NCBI RefSeq assembly: GCF_000482705.1 | Contig: NZ_AXWO01000002.1 | Span: 124,001 to 188,000, forward strand | DNA length: 64,000 nucleotides | Reading direction: 5' to 3' | Origin: Glycomyces arizonensis DSM 44726 | Lineage (GTDB): Bacteria > Actinomycetota > Actinomycetes > Mycobacteriales > Micromonosporaceae | Shown here: positions 17,762 through 26,172 of the stretch, in pieces | Layout of the letters: each line of letters opens with the position of its first letter | Position numbering within the stretch: position 1 is the stretch's first letter | The notes under the pieces: generated by a model | Database searches by the model: none | What the model was told of the DNA's origin: nothing | Seen by the model: only the letters and a program-made list of their open reading frames with translations | Made by a program: the position numbers and the translations under genes

Positions 17762-18675
17762 GGCGCGTAGCGGGAATCGACTGCGGCACGAACTCGATCC
17801 GTCTGCTCATCGCGGACGTCGACGACGCCGGTCGCCTGCACGACGTGGTGCGCCGCATGGAGGTCGTGCGCCTCGGCGAAGGCGTCGACGACACCGGGCG
17901 GCTCTCGGCCGCCGCGCTGGAGCGCACCCGCGCGGCGCTGGCCGACTACACCGCCCAGATCCGCGGCCACGGTGCCGAGGCGGTGCGGATGGTCGCGACG
18001 TCGGCGTCGCGGGACGCCGCGAACGCCCACGAGTTCACCGCGATGGTCGAATCGGTGCTCGGGACGGCCCCCGAGGTGATCACCGGCGACGAGGAGGCGC
18101 GCCTCTCGTTCACCGGCGCGGTGGCCACGCTGCCCGAGCTGGTCGGCCAGCGCCTGCTGGTCGACATCGGCGGCGGCTCGACCGAGTTCGTGCGCGGCTC
18201 GGGCGCCGAGGTCCTGGCCGCGAAGTCGGTCGACGTGGGCTGCGTGCGCATGACCGAGCGCCACCTGCGCTCCGACCCTCCGGCTCCGGCCGAGATCGAG
18301 GCGGCCGTGGCGGACATCCACTCGATCGTGGACGCTGCGCTGGCGGTGGCCGACCCCGACCGCGTGGCGGGCGAACTCGTGGCGGTGGCGGGGACGGCGA
18401 CGACGATCGCCGGGATCGCGCTGGACCTGGCGGCATACGACGCGGACGCCATCGACGGCACGAAGCTGAGCTACGAGCAGGTGGCGAAGGTCACCGGCGA
18501 TCTGGCCTCGGCCGACCACGCGGCGCGCCTGGCGATCCCGGTGATGCACCCGGGCCGGGCCGACGTGATCGTCGGCGGGGCGCTGGTGCTGCGGACGATC
18601 ATGGAGCGCAGCGGATTGAGCAGCGTGCTCGTCAGCGAGCACGACATCCTGGACGGCATCGCCCTGTCGGCCTGA
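17758..18675 (+). CDS. ppx: Exopolyphosphatase, Ppx/GppA family
   Basis: A 305 aa ASKHA-fold phosphatase that would hydrolyse polyphosphate or pppGpp. Phosphate-loop motifs are present: GIDCGTNSIRLLI at the start, VDIGGGSTEFV at about residues 141-151, and AGTATTIAGI near 211-220. It is a short form, without the C-terminal HD-like domain of E. coli Ppx, as in Mycobacterium Ppx homologues. ATG at 17758 overlaps the DUF501 stop. A strong hairpin ends the operon. Confidence 0.92.
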   Translation: MRRVAGIDCGTNSIRLLIADVDDAGRLHDVVRRMEVVRLGEGVDDTGRLSAAALERTRAALADYTAQIRGHGAEAVRMVATSASRDAANAHEFTAMVESVLGTAPEVITGDEEARLSFTGAVATLPELVGQRLLVDIGGGSTEFVRGSGAEVLAAKSVDVGCVRMTERHLRSDPPAPAEIEAAVADIHSIVDAALAVADPDRVAGELVAVAGTATTIAGIALDLAAYDADAIDGTKLSYEQVAKVTGDLASADHAARLAIPVMHPGRADVIVGGALVLRTIMERSGLSSVLVSEHDILDGIALSA

Positions 18676-18686
18676 CGAAACGCAAG

Positions 18687-18719
18687 GCATCGCGCCCGCC
18701 GAATCGGCGGGCGCGATGC
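18687..18719 (+). terminator. Terminator after ppx
   Basis: GCATCGCGCCCGCCG and its perfect complement around a 3-nt loop (AAT), a 15-bp stem. It lies between convergent genes and probably stops both. Confidence 0.8.
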
Positions 18720-18735
18720 GCGTGTCCGGGGGCGC

Positions 18736-19398
18736 CTACGCGCGCTCGGCCCCGGCCTTCCCGGCGGTCCGCCACAGCTCCAAGGCGATCCACAGTGCGC
18801 TGACGGCGACGAGCACGCCCCAGGCGATGCGGACCGGATGCGGCACATAGAACTGCGGCAGGTACAGCACCATCGCGGCGGCCATCGGGACCGCGCTCCA
18901 GCGCTGCATGGTGCCCGAACGCCACACCGCGACCGCGGCGAGGACCGCGGCCACCGCGATGAGGGCCAGGCCGATGGCGAAGACGGTCACGGCGGTCGGG
19001 TCCATGCGGAAGTCCTCGCCGACCGACGTCAGGGCCGCGTCGCCCTCGGCCACGGCCAGGCCGCCGATCGCCTTGAGGCCGTAGACCTCGGCGCCGTAGT
19101 ACGAGATGGTCAGGCCCGAGCCGACGGCGCCGACGGCGGTAGCGAGGAAGGCGGTCCGCTCGGCCTTCCCGGCGCCTTCGAGGTGGCCCCGCAGGGCGCT
19201 CCAGGTCATGGGGATGAGGATGAGGCCGACGATCGCGGCGATGTGGGCGAAGGACCAGCCGGCCGAGGTCCACGACTCGGCGCCTTCGAGGGTGGTCTGG
19301 TCGGCGCGCGGGGCGACGGCCTCGTAGAGGACGAAGAGGACACCGGCGAGGGCGATGCCGATGGCGCCGAAGCGGGTCCGGGACGGGTGGCGGTTCAT
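18736..19398 (-). CDS. Integral membrane protein of unknown function
   Basis: A 220 aa protein with about six hydrophobic helices (near residues 10-28, 44-64, 82-100, 135-160, 168-184 and 188-206). The loop after the first helix carries charged residues; no catalytic motif is visible. The start at 19398 is 123 bp from a divergent TetR gene, with a palindrome between them, so it is a likely target of that regulator. An export or stress-response role is inferred from the pairing only. Confidence 0.75.
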   Translation of the reverse strand: MNRHPSRTRFGAIGIALAGVLFVLYEAVAPRADQTTLEGAESWTSAGWSFAHIAAIVGLILIPMTWSALRGHLEGAGKAERTAFLATAVGAVGSGLTISYYGAEVYGLKAIGGLAVAEGDAALTSVGEDFRMDPTAVTVFAIGLALIAVAAVLAAVAVWRSGTMQRWSAVPMAAAMVLYLPQFYVPHPVRIAWGVLVAVSALWIALELWRTAGKAGAERA

Positions 19399-19428
19399 GG
19401 GTGCTCCTGGTGGGGGTCGACCGCTCGC

Positions 19429-19452
19429 AATTTCGCGAGCGGTGTTCTCGTT
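19429..19452. promoter_or_regulatory. Palindrome between the TetR gene and its divergent neighbour
   Basis: ACCGCTCGC and its exact complement GCGAGCGGT flank AATTTC. Nine-bp arms in a divergent promoter region are typical of a regulator operator. A second short palindrome, AGAGC-GGT-GCTCT (about 19490-19502), sits just upstream of the TetR -10. Confidence 0.5.
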
Positions 19453-19509
19453 GTGAAACGATGATCGCACATGTTCGGGGAAAGTGCAAGAGCGGTGCTC
19501 TGATTTATG

Positions 19510-19515
19510 TACACT
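19510..19515 (+). promoter_or_regulatory. -10 hexamer of the TetR gene
   Basis: TACACT ending 6 nt before the ATG at 19522; supports that start over the upstream ATG at 19507, which lies inside the -10 region. Confidence 0.5.
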
Positions 19516-19521
19516 GATCCT

Positions 19522-20211
19522 ATGAACGCACCGAGAACCGCCCGCGAACGCGCCCGAGCCGAGCTGACCCGCGAGATCCTGGCCGCCGCGAGACGCCAGC
19601 TCGGCGAGGTCGGCCCCTCGGCCCTGTCGCTGCGGGCCGTCGCCCGCGAACTCGAGATGGCCTCCTCGGCGATCTACCGCTACTTCAAGAGCCGCGACGA
19701 GCTGCTCACCGCGCTCATCCTCGCGGCCTACAACGACATCGGGGACGCCGCCGAAAGCGCCGACGACCCGGCGGCCGAACCGGCCGAGCGGTGGACGGCG
19801 ATCTGGCGCGGCGTGCGCGCGTGGGCGCTCGACAACCCCCACGAGTTCGCGCTGCTCTTCGGCACGCCGGTGCCCGGATACGCCGCGCCGCAGGAGACCG
19901 CCGCAGCAGCGGGCCGGATGCCGCTGGCACTGGCCAGAGTGGTCGCCGACGCGAAGGCGGCCGGGGTCCTCGATCTGCCGCCCGCGCCGCCCTGCGACCC
20001 CGCGCTCATCGAGCTCGACTTGACGACGCTGCTGCCGGACGTCGTGTTCACCGCCGAGGAGACCGCGCGGATCCTCCTGGCGTGGAACCGCTTGGTGGGC
20101 ATCGTCTCCTACGAACTCCACGGCCACCTGGTCGGCGTGACCGCCGACGACGCCGGTTTCTTCGACTATGCCGCGAGGACTTCGGGAGCCTTCGCCGGAC
20201 TCCCGCTCTAG
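19522..20211 (+). CDS. TetR-family transcriptional regulator
   Basis: A 229 aa repressor-type protein. The helix-turn-helix is at about residues 25-60, with LSLRAVARELEMASSAIYRY followed by FKSRDELL. The C-terminal ligand and dimer domain contains a WAL...EFALLFGTPVPGY segment typical of the subfamily with a WHG-type C-terminus. It probably represses itself and the divergent membrane protein gene through the palindromes between them. The inducer is unknown. Confidence 0.9.
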   Translation: MNAPRTARERARAELTREILAAARRQLGEVGPSALSLRAVARELEMASSAIYRYFKSRDELLTALILAAYNDIGDAAESADDPAAEPAERWTAIWRGVRAWALDNPHEFALLFGTPVPGYAAPQETAAAAGRMPLALARVVADAKAAGVLDLPPAPPCDPALIELDLTTLLPDVVFTAEETARILLAWNRLVGIVSYELHGHLVGVTADDAGFFDYAARTSGAFAGLPL

Positions 20212-20293
20212 CGCCTGCTCACGAACCCACGGCACGGCGCACAGGACTTAGGATCGAGCTGTATGCCCAGCCCGAAAGATCCGGAGAGCCCCC

Positions 20294-20815
20294 GTGCGAA
20301 CCATTGCCCCTCTCGCGGCCGCCCTGTGCGCCTGCGCCCTCGCGGTCGGCCTCGCCGCCTGCGACGGCGACCCCGGCGACCCCGCGAGCGAATCGCCCAC
20401 CGCCGCGGTTACCGCGAGCGAATCGCCCAGCGCCGAAGCCACCGCGAGCGAGACCACTGAGACCACCGAAGCGCCCGAGCCCACCGAAGCCCCGAGCGAC
20501 GACGACGGGACCGACCCGCGCATGGAACCGTTCATCGGAGCATGGACCGAGGACGTCCCGATGATGGGCAGTTCGTTCACCGTCACGGGCGACGGCTTCG
20601 TGGTCCTGACCGGTGAGGGCGGCTCGTTCGAAGGCACGATCGTCCTCGGCGACGGCCACCGGCATCAGCTCGAACTCGTGTCGACCGCGGGCGGCAGCCC
20701 GCCCGCCGCGATGCACTGGGAGCTGGAGTACCACCCCCCGGCCGATGCGATCCGCGTCTACGACACCAGGGACGACGGGACGGTCTACGAGCGCGAGTTC
20801 GTCAGGGAAGCCTAG
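20294..20815 (+). CDS. Putative lipoprotein with Ser/Thr/Glu-rich linker
   Basis: A 173 aa protein. A signal sequence ends in the lipobox GLAAC (cysteine 23). A low-complexity linker (about 25-70) built from repeated ASESP and TETTEAPEP units holds the folded part away from the membrane; at DNA level the unit ACCGCGAGCGAATCGCCCA recurs. The folded part (75-173) has the look of a small beta-barrel: GAWTEDVPMMGSSFTVTGDG then YDTRDDGTVYERE. GTG at 20294 has GGAG 7 nt upstream. Function unknown. Confidence 0.75.
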   Translation: MRTIAPLAAALCACALAVGLAACDGDPGDPASESPTAAVTASESPSAEATASETTETTEAPEPTEAPSDDDGTDPRMEPFIGAWTEDVPMMGSSFTVTGDGFVVLTGEGGSFEGTIVLGDGHRHQLELVSTAGGSPPAAMHWELEYHPPADAIRVYDTRDDGTVYEREFVREA

Positions 20816-20871
20816 GCCGCGTTCAATGACCGGCTGACCCCGATCCGGCCCGGTCGCCACCCGGGCAGGAG

Positions 20872-21681
20872 TCAGCCGCGCAGGTACAGGCCGACCACGA
20901 TCGCCGCGACCACCAGCACCACCGCGATCGCCGCCGCGACCCACGGCCACCGCTTGAGCTTCTTGTGCTCCGAGACGTCGCCGACCACCACGGTCACGTT
21001 GTCCGGGCCGCCGCCTTCAAGAGCCAGGCGCACCAGCTCGTCCGCGGCCGCCTGCGGATCGGTGAAGTCCCGCAGCGCCGCCTCGATGACCTCCTCGCCG
21101 ACCACGTCGCTCAGCCCGTCCGAGCACAGCATGTACCGGTCGCCGAGCGCGGCCGGGCGCGTCTCGAAGTGCGCGGGCGCGGGATTGGCCTGCAGCACGC
21201 GGGTCACCACCGACTTGTACGGATGGTCCTGCGCCTCAGCGGGAGTGATCGCGCCCTCGTCGACCAGGTGCTGGACGTAGGAGTCGTCGACGGTCACCTG
21301 CACGAAGTCCTCGCCGCGCACCTGGTACGCCCGTGAGTCTCCGATATGGACTATGTCGACGGCGTCGTCGCCCAGCCACAGCGCCGTCAGCGTCGTCGCC
21401 ATGCCCTCCGACTCGGGGTTCTCGGCCACCGCCGCGCGGATCCGGTCGCGCGCGGCGTCGACGACCTCGCCCAGCTCGGCCTCGGCCTCGACCGGCGAGC
21501 GGCGGGCCAGCTTCGTCACCTCGGCGATGGTCACCCCGCTGGCGACCTCACCGGCGGCGGCCCCTCCCACGCCGTCGGCGACCGCGAGCAGGCGCCGCGA
21601 CGCGAGGTGCGAGTCCTCGTTGAGATCGCGGACTTTGCCCACGTCGGTGGCGGCGCCGTAGCGCCAACGCAATTCGGTCAC
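20872..21681 (-). CDS. PP2C-family serine/threonine phosphatase
   Basis: A 269 aa protein, PstP-like, that would reverse Ser/Thr kinase phosphorylation. The metal-binding motifs of PP2C are in order: ATDVGKVRDLNED at the start, VADGVGGAAAGEVAS near residues 35-49, IHIGDSRAYQVR near 112-123, LCSDGLSDVVGEE near 183-196 and GGPDNVTVVV near 225-234. One membrane helix (about 246-266) ends the protein. It lacks the usual extracellular PstP tail. It is divergent from a Ser/Thr kinase gene 261 bp away. Confidence 0.92.
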   Translation of the reverse strand: MTELRWRYGAATDVGKVRDLNEDSHLASRRLLAVADGVGGAAAGEVASGVTIAEVTKLARRSPVEAEAELGEVVDAARDRIRAAVAENPESEGMATTLTALWLGDDAVDIVHIGDSRAYQVRGEDFVQVTVDDSYVQHLVDEGAITPAEAQDHPYKSVVTRVLQANPAPAHFETRPAALGDRYMLCSDGLSDVVGEEVIEAALRDFTDPQAAADELVRLALEGGGPDNVTVVVGDVSEHKKLKRWPWVAAAIAVVLVVAAIVVGLYLRG

Positions 21682-21942
21682 AGGCGATCACCACTGAGTT
21701 CGCACCGGGTTTCGGCATTCCGTATGAAGCATGGCCGTTCGAGGGACATGGGCGCAAGTGTAGTGGCCCGCCGATCACAACAGGCGACCGTCGATTCCCC
21801 GAGGCCCCCGCCGCCCGCCCCGACGTGCGCGAACTCGTGTATCCCCGGATCGTGCCACGCTTCCATCCGGCTTCTGACCAGCGTCGCCATCCGATTTACA
21901 GTGGAATGCCCAAGGGACGCGGCCGCACCACGAGGAGGCGCC

Positions 21943-23268
21943 ATGAATGCCGTTCTGGCAGACCGCTTCGAGCTCCAGACTGAGCTCGCCCGTGGCGCGG
22001 TCGGCGTCGTGTGGCGCGGGCTCGACCGCGTCACCGGCGAGCGCGTCGCCGTCAAGGTCCTGCGCGGGGAGCTGCGCGGCGAAGGCGACATCGTCGAGAG
22101 CTTCTTCGCCGAGGCCGAGATCCTCAACGCCATCGAGCACCCCGGCGTCATCGGCGTGCGCGACTTCATCGTCACCGACGCGGTCCTGGCCATCGTCCTC
22201 GAGTTCGCCGAAGGCGCCGACCTGCGCGAGCACCTGCGCCTCCACGGGCCGCTGCCGGCGGCCGAGGCCGCCCGCCGCTGCGCCTTCGCCGCCGAGACCC
22301 TCGCCGCGGTCCACCGCGCCGGCTACCTCCACGGCGACGTCAAGCCCGGCAACCTCATGCTCGTCGGGGACGACGCGGTCAAGTTCATCGACTTCGGCAT
22401 CGCCCGCGCCGCCGAGCGCACCACGACGCCCTCCCACGGCACCCCCGAGTACATCGCCCCGGAGGTCGCCGCCGGAGAATCGGCCTGTCCCGGCATCGAC
22501 AACTACGCGCTCGGCCTGGTCCTGTACGAGGCGCTCACTGGGCGCAGCGCCTACCGGGGCGGCTCGATCACCGACGTGCTCGACCGCCACCTCGCCAAGA
22601 TCCCCGTCAGGCCGGCCGCCGTGGACGCCGAGCTGTGGGCGATCGTCGAGACGCTCCTCGCGCTCGACCCGACCGAGCGCGGCGACCTCGACGACATCGC
22701 CGCCGAACTGCGGCGCCTGGCCCCGGGCCTGTCCGAGCGGGCGACCGCCCCGATCGAGCCGCAGCTGCGCGACCGCGGCGCCCCGGCGCCCATCGCCTAC
22801 TCGCCGGTGACCCCGCCGGTCCCCGAGATCGCGGCCGCCGAGGTGCGCTCGGCGGCGAGGCCGTCCCGGCGCCGCGCCATGGCGTTCGCCGGCGCGGGGG
22901 CGCTGGGTCTGCTCGCCGTCGCGGCGTTCGTCCTCTTCGCTCTCCCCGGTGCCGAAGGCGACGATGGCGCCGATGTGGCCGACCCGTCCCCGACGGTCGA
23001 ATCCACCGAGCCCGGTGAGAGCCCCGAACCCGCTGAGCCGGAGGGGAGCGTCGAGCCCACCGAACCGGCGGAGGAGGAGCCCGACGAGACGACCCCGGCG
23101 CCCGGACCGCAAGGCTCGGAGACGGATAGCGACACTCCCGGAACCGAAACGGACGGTTTGTCCGATTCAGATGAGGGCGCGGACGCCCCCGATGACTCCA
23201 ATGAGGGCACTCCTGTGGACCAGTTCCCCGGATCCGACATCATCGGCTCCCATATGCCAGGCAACTGA
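21943..23268 (+). CDS. PknB-type serine/threonine protein kinase
   Basis: A 441 aa receptor-like kinase. The catalytic domain (about 8-265) is intact: glycine loop RGAVGVVWRG, K38 in VAVKVL, catalytic D132 in HGDVKPGN, DFG at 150-152 and HGTPEYIAPEV in the activation segment. The HRD arginine is replaced by glycine (HGD), so it is an RD-negative kinase that may not need activation-loop phosphorylation. A membrane helix (about 312-332) is followed by an acidic, Pro- and Thr-rich extracellular tail with no folded sensor (PASTA) domain. Start ATG 21943 has GAGGAGG 5 nt upstream. Pairs with the divergent PP2C phosphatase. Confidence 0.92.
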   Translation: MNAVLADRFELQTELARGAVGVVWRGLDRVTGERVAVKVLRGELRGEGDIVESFFAEAEILNAIEHPGVIGVRDFIVTDAVLAIVLEFAEGADLREHLRLHGPLPAAEAARRCAFAAETLAAVHRAGYLHGDVKPGNLMLVGDDAVKFIDFGIARAAERTTTPSHGTPEYIAPEVAAGESACPGIDNYALGLVLYEALTGRSAYRGGSITDVLDRHLAKIPVRPAAVDAELWAIVETLLALDPTERGDLDDIAAELRRLAPGLSERATAPIEPQLRDRGAPAPIAYSPVTPPVPEIAAAEVRSAARPSRRRAMAFAGAGALGLLAVAAFVLFALPGAEGDDGADVADPSPTVESTEPGESPEPAEPEGSVEPTEPAEEEPDETTPAPGPQGSETDSDTPGTETDGLSDSDEGADAPDDSNEGTPVDQFPGSDIIGSHMPGN

Positions 23269-23409
23269 ATGCGACAACGACAGTCGATAATGCTCCGTAA
23301 CTAGAGCGCGACACTCCGTCTCGCGATTTGCCGAGGCGATCGGGATCACACGATTGAAATTCTCCAAACACGCGTTCCACTGAACTATGCGCTTCCCGTC
23401 GATTGACAA

Positions 23410-23421
23410 GCCTTGCAAGGC
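23410..23421. promoter_or_regulatory. 12-bp palindrome upstream of the PadR-type regulator
   Basis: GCCTTGCAAGGC, a perfect palindrome about 65 bp before the regulator start, next to a TTGACA-like -35 (23403-23408). A candidate operator; binding not shown. Confidence 0.35.
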
Positions 23422-23484
23422 AAACGATGGACCGTACGCGAGTATGTATAGGTAACGGTCAATCGACACATTGGAGCTGTCCAC

Positions 23485-24030
23485 TTGTCAGAACAGCATC
23501 CACATGGCATCCTGTCGGGCATGGCAGGAAAAGAACTGAACGCAACCTCAGCGGCATTGCTGGGCTTGCTACATGAAGGTCCAATGACCGGTGGGCAACT
23601 CATGGCCGAGGCGACCCGTCGCCTCGGTCCGTACTGGACCATGACGCGCTCCCAGGTCTACCGCGAACTCCCGGCCCTGGCCGAGGCGGGCCTCGTCCGC
23701 GTCGGCAAGCCGGGACCGCGCGCTTCGGTGCCGTACACGATCAGCGCCAACGGCAAGCGCGCCTTCACCCGCTGGCTCAACGAGCCGGCCCGCATCGGCC
23801 AGCTGCGCGACCCCGTCGCGCTGCGCACCGCATTCACCGACTACATGGCCGCCGACACCGTGAACGACATGTTCGCCGACGCCACCGAGCAGCACCAGGA
23901 AGCCCTCGCCGAGGCCCGCGCCGCGGCCAAGGACTACGCCAGCGAGGACAACGGCGCCGCGACGGCCATGGACTTCGCCGTCGGCTACCACCGCGCCGCG
24001 CTCAACTGGCTCAAGAAGCGCACCTCCTAG
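23485..24030 (+). CDS. PadR-family transcriptional regulator
   Basis: A 181 aa protein. The winged helix is at about residues 20-95 with LLGLLHEGPMTGGQLMAEA and YWTMTRSQVYRELPALAEAG, the family's wing. The C-terminal half (about 100-175) is a helical dimerisation region with ATEQHQEALAEARAAA. The TTG at 23485 has TTGGAG 10 nt upstream; an ATG at 23521 is an alternative with no good ribosome binding site and would remove 12 residues. Ends 130 bp before prfB and is not coupled to it. Effector unknown. Confidence 0.85.
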   Translation: MSEQHPHGILSGMAGKELNATSAALLGLLHEGPMTGGQLMAEATRRLGPYWTMTRSQVYRELPALAEAGLVRVGKPGPRASVPYTISANGKRAFTRWLNEPARIGQLRDPVALRTAFTDYMAADTVNDMFADATEQHQEALAEARAAAKDYASEDNGAATAMDFAVGYHRAALNWLKKRTS

Positions 24031-24082
24031 CTTCAAGCACTAGGAGGCAGCGCACTCGACCGCAGACGATCACTTCAAGCGC

Positions 24083-24124
24083 GAAACGGGACGCCGGACC
24101 ACATCTGGTCCAGCGTCCCGTTTC
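24083..24124 (+). terminator. Long hairpin between the PadR gene and prfB
   Basis: GAAACGGGACGC pairs with GCGTCCCGTTTC and inside it GGACCA pairs with TGGTCC, so about 18 bp with one bulge around CATC. It separates the regulator from the prfB promoter. Confidence 0.75.
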
Positions 24125-24145
24125 GTATGAGCGCGAATACAGGCG

Positions 24146-24151
24146 TACCCT
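24146..24151 (+). promoter_or_regulatory. -10 hexamer of prfB
   Basis: TACCCT, ending 8 nt before the GTG at 24160, just after the hairpin at 24083-24124. Leaderless or nearly so. Confidence 0.4.
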
Positions 24152-24159
24152 GATCTGTT

Positions 24160-25272
24160 GTGACCAGTGTCGATGTTTCCGCCGATCTGCGCGAATTGAA
24201 GACGACCCTAGCGAGCGTCGAGGCCGTCCTCGACCTGCCGTCGCTGCGGAGAGAGAAGGACGAGCTCGAGGCCGCCGCCGCCGACCCGGGGCTGTGGGAC
24301 GACGCCGAGCACGCCCAGAAGATCACCTCCCGCCTGTCCTACGTCCAGGCCGAGCTGAAGAAGCTCGCGGGCCTGCACGAGCGCATGGACGACGTCGAGG
24401 TCCTGTTCGAGCTGGCGGAGGCCGAGGACGATCCGTCCGCCGCCGCCGAGGCCGAAACCGAGCTCGCCGCCGTCCGCAAGGCCGTCGACGAGCTGGAGGT
24501 CCGCACCCTTCTGTCGGGCGAGTACGACGAGCGCGACTGCGTCGTGACCGTCCGCTCGGGGGCCGGCGGCGCCGACGCCTGCGACTTCGCCGAGCAGCTC
24601 ATGCGCATGTACCTGCGCTGGTCCGAGGAGCACGGCTTCGGCACCGAGGTCTACGACGTCTCCTACGCCGAGGAGGCCGGAATCCGCTCGGCCACCTTCG
24701 CGGTGAAGGGCTCCTACGCGTACGGGCACCTCTCGGTCGAGCAGGGCACCCACCGAGTGGTGCGCATCAGCAAATACGACAACCAGGGGCGCCGCCAGAC
24801 CGGCTTCGCCGCCGTCGAGGTCGTCCCCGCCTTCGAGCAGACCGACTCGATCGAGGTCCCCGACGAGGAGATCCGCGTCGACGTCTATCGCTCCTCGGGA
24901 CCCGGCGGTCAGTCGGTCAACACGACCGACTCCGCCGTGCGCATCACCCACCTCCCGACCGGGGTGGTCGTGACCTGCCAGAACGAGAAGAGCCAGATCC
25001 AGAACAAGGCCACAGCGATGGCCCTGCTCAAGGCCAAGCTCCTCCAGCTCAAGCGCCAGGAGGAGAAGGCCAAGGTCGACGAGCTGCGCGGCTCGGCCAC
25101 CGCCTCGTGGGGCGACCAGATGCGCTCCTACGTCCAGCACCCCTACCAGATGGTCAAGGACCTGCGCACCGGCCACGAGACCGCCGACGTCCAGGGCGTC
25201 TACGACGGCAATATCGACCCGTTCCTCGAGGCGGGCATCCGCTGGCGCCGCAGCGCTGAGAAGGCCGCCTAA
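24160..25272 (+). CDS. prfB: Peptide chain release factor 2, with atypical stop-reading tripeptide
   Basis: A 370 aa class I release factor for UGA and UAA codons. Domain 1 is a helical coiled coil (1-110); the GGQ motif is intact at G249-Q251 in [10 protein letters not shown]. The tripeptide that reads the stop codon, normally SPF in RF2, is S204-K205-Y206 here ([17 protein letters not shown]), and the following TSF is TGF. RF1 uses PAT or PVT, so this is not an RF1. No programmed frameshift is needed. It is followed by ftsE, ftsX and smpB in the usual actinobacterial order, so it is the genuine locus and not a stray paralogue. TGA is the commonest stop in this window, so UGA must be read by something. 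Confidence 0.9.
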   Translation: MTSVDVSADLRELKTTLASVEAVLDLPSLRREKDELEAAAADPGLWDDAEHAQKITSRLSYVQAELKKLAGLHERMDDVEVLFELAEAEDDPSAAAEAETELAAVRKAVDELEVRTLLSGEYDERDCVVTVRSGAGGADACDFAEQLMRMYLRWSEEHGFGTEVYDVSYAEEAGIRSATFAVKGSYAYGHLSVEQGTHRVVRISKYDNQGRRQTGFAAVEVVPAFEQTDSIEVPDEEIRVDVYRSSGPGGQSVNTTDSAVRITHLPTGVVVTCQNEKSQIQNKATAMALLKAKLLQLKRQEEKAKVDELRGSATASWGDQMRSYVQHPYQMVKDLRTGHETADVQGVYDGNIDPFLEAGIRWRRSAEKAA

Positions 25273-25455
25273 CGCGCGTCACGCCCCGATTTTCGACCCC
25301 GGACGGCCTACCATGGGCCGCGTGACCATAGTGGCTTCATCCGTTCGGGCGAAATCGCGTCGTCACTGGACCACACGCGGGACATATGGGCCGTAAGTGC
25401 CACGGTATGCCACGCATGTACTGGAGCCGCCCGAGCGGCGCGCCACTCAGGCGGC

Positions 25456-25461
25456 TAGACT
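25456..25461 (+). promoter_or_regulatory. -10 hexamer of ftsE
   Basis: TAGACT, ending 7 nt before the GTG at 25469. Supports the GTG over the in-frame ATG at 25427. Confidence 0.5.
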
Positions 25462-25468
25462 CCGGCTC

Positions 25469-26149
25469 GTGATTGAGCTCGAGGGCGTAACCAAGCACTA
25501 CCCCCGATCGAACCGCCCGTCGGTGGAGGACGTCAACGTCTTCATCGACAAGGGAGAGTTCGTCTTCTTCATCGGTCCGACCGGCGCGGGAAAGTCCACG
25601 ATCATCAAGCTGCTGCTGCGCGAGGAGATCCCCGACAAGGGCAAGATCTCCGTCGGTGACATGGACGTGACCAGGCTGCGGCGGTGGAAGGTGCCGGCCT
25701 ACCGGCGCAGCATCGGCTGCGTCTTCCAGGACTTCCGGCTCCTGCCGAACCGCACCGCCGCCGAGAACGTCGCGTTCGCGCTGGAGGTCATCGGCAAGCC
25801 CCGCTCGGTGGCGAGGCGCGTCGTCCCCGAGGTCCTCGAACTGGTCGGCCTCGGCGGCAAGGAGCACCGCTACCCCAACGAGCTGTCCGGTGGCGAGCAG
25901 CAGCGCGTGGCCGTGGCCCGCGCGTTCGTCAACCGGCCGCTGCTGCTGCTGGCCGACGAGCCCACCGGTAACCTCGACCCGGACACCTCGATCGAGATCA
26001 TGCGGCTCCTCGACCGCATCAGCCGGACCGGCACCACCATCGTCATGGTCACCCACGACTCCAACATCGTGAACCAGATGCGCCGTCGCGTCATCGAGAT
26101 CGAGAACGGCCAGATCGTCCGCGACCAGGCTCGCGGCGTCTACGGCTAA
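25469..26149 (+). CDS. ftsE: Cell division ATP-binding protein FtsE
   Basis: A 226 aa ABC ATPase that drives FtsX to activate wall hydrolases at the septum. Walker A is GPTGAGKST, the signature is [14 protein letters not shown], Walker B is [12 protein letters not shown] and the H-loop is VTHD. The GTG at 25469 follows a TAGACT hexamer. FtsX begins 23 nt after the stop. Context (prfB upstream, ftsX and an M23 peptidase downstream) makes the assignment secure. Confidence 0.95.
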   Translation: MIELEGVTKHYPRSNRPSVEDVNVFIDKGEFVFFIGPTGAGKSTIIKLLLREEIPDKGKISVGDMDVTRLRRWKVPAYRRSIGCVFQDFRLLPNRTAAENVAFALEVIGKPRSVARRVVPEVLELVGLGGKEHRYPNELSGGEQQRVAVARAFVNRPLLLLADEPTGNLDPDTSIEIMRLLDRISRTGTTIVMVTHDSNIVNQMRRRVIEIENGQIVRDQARGVYG

Positions 26150-26172
26150 GCGGAAGGCAGAGAACAGAGCAC

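Noticed and set aside
24160-24260. Programmed frameshift in prfB as in E. coli
   Set aside because: The frame is continuous from GTG with no in-frame stop or slippery site.
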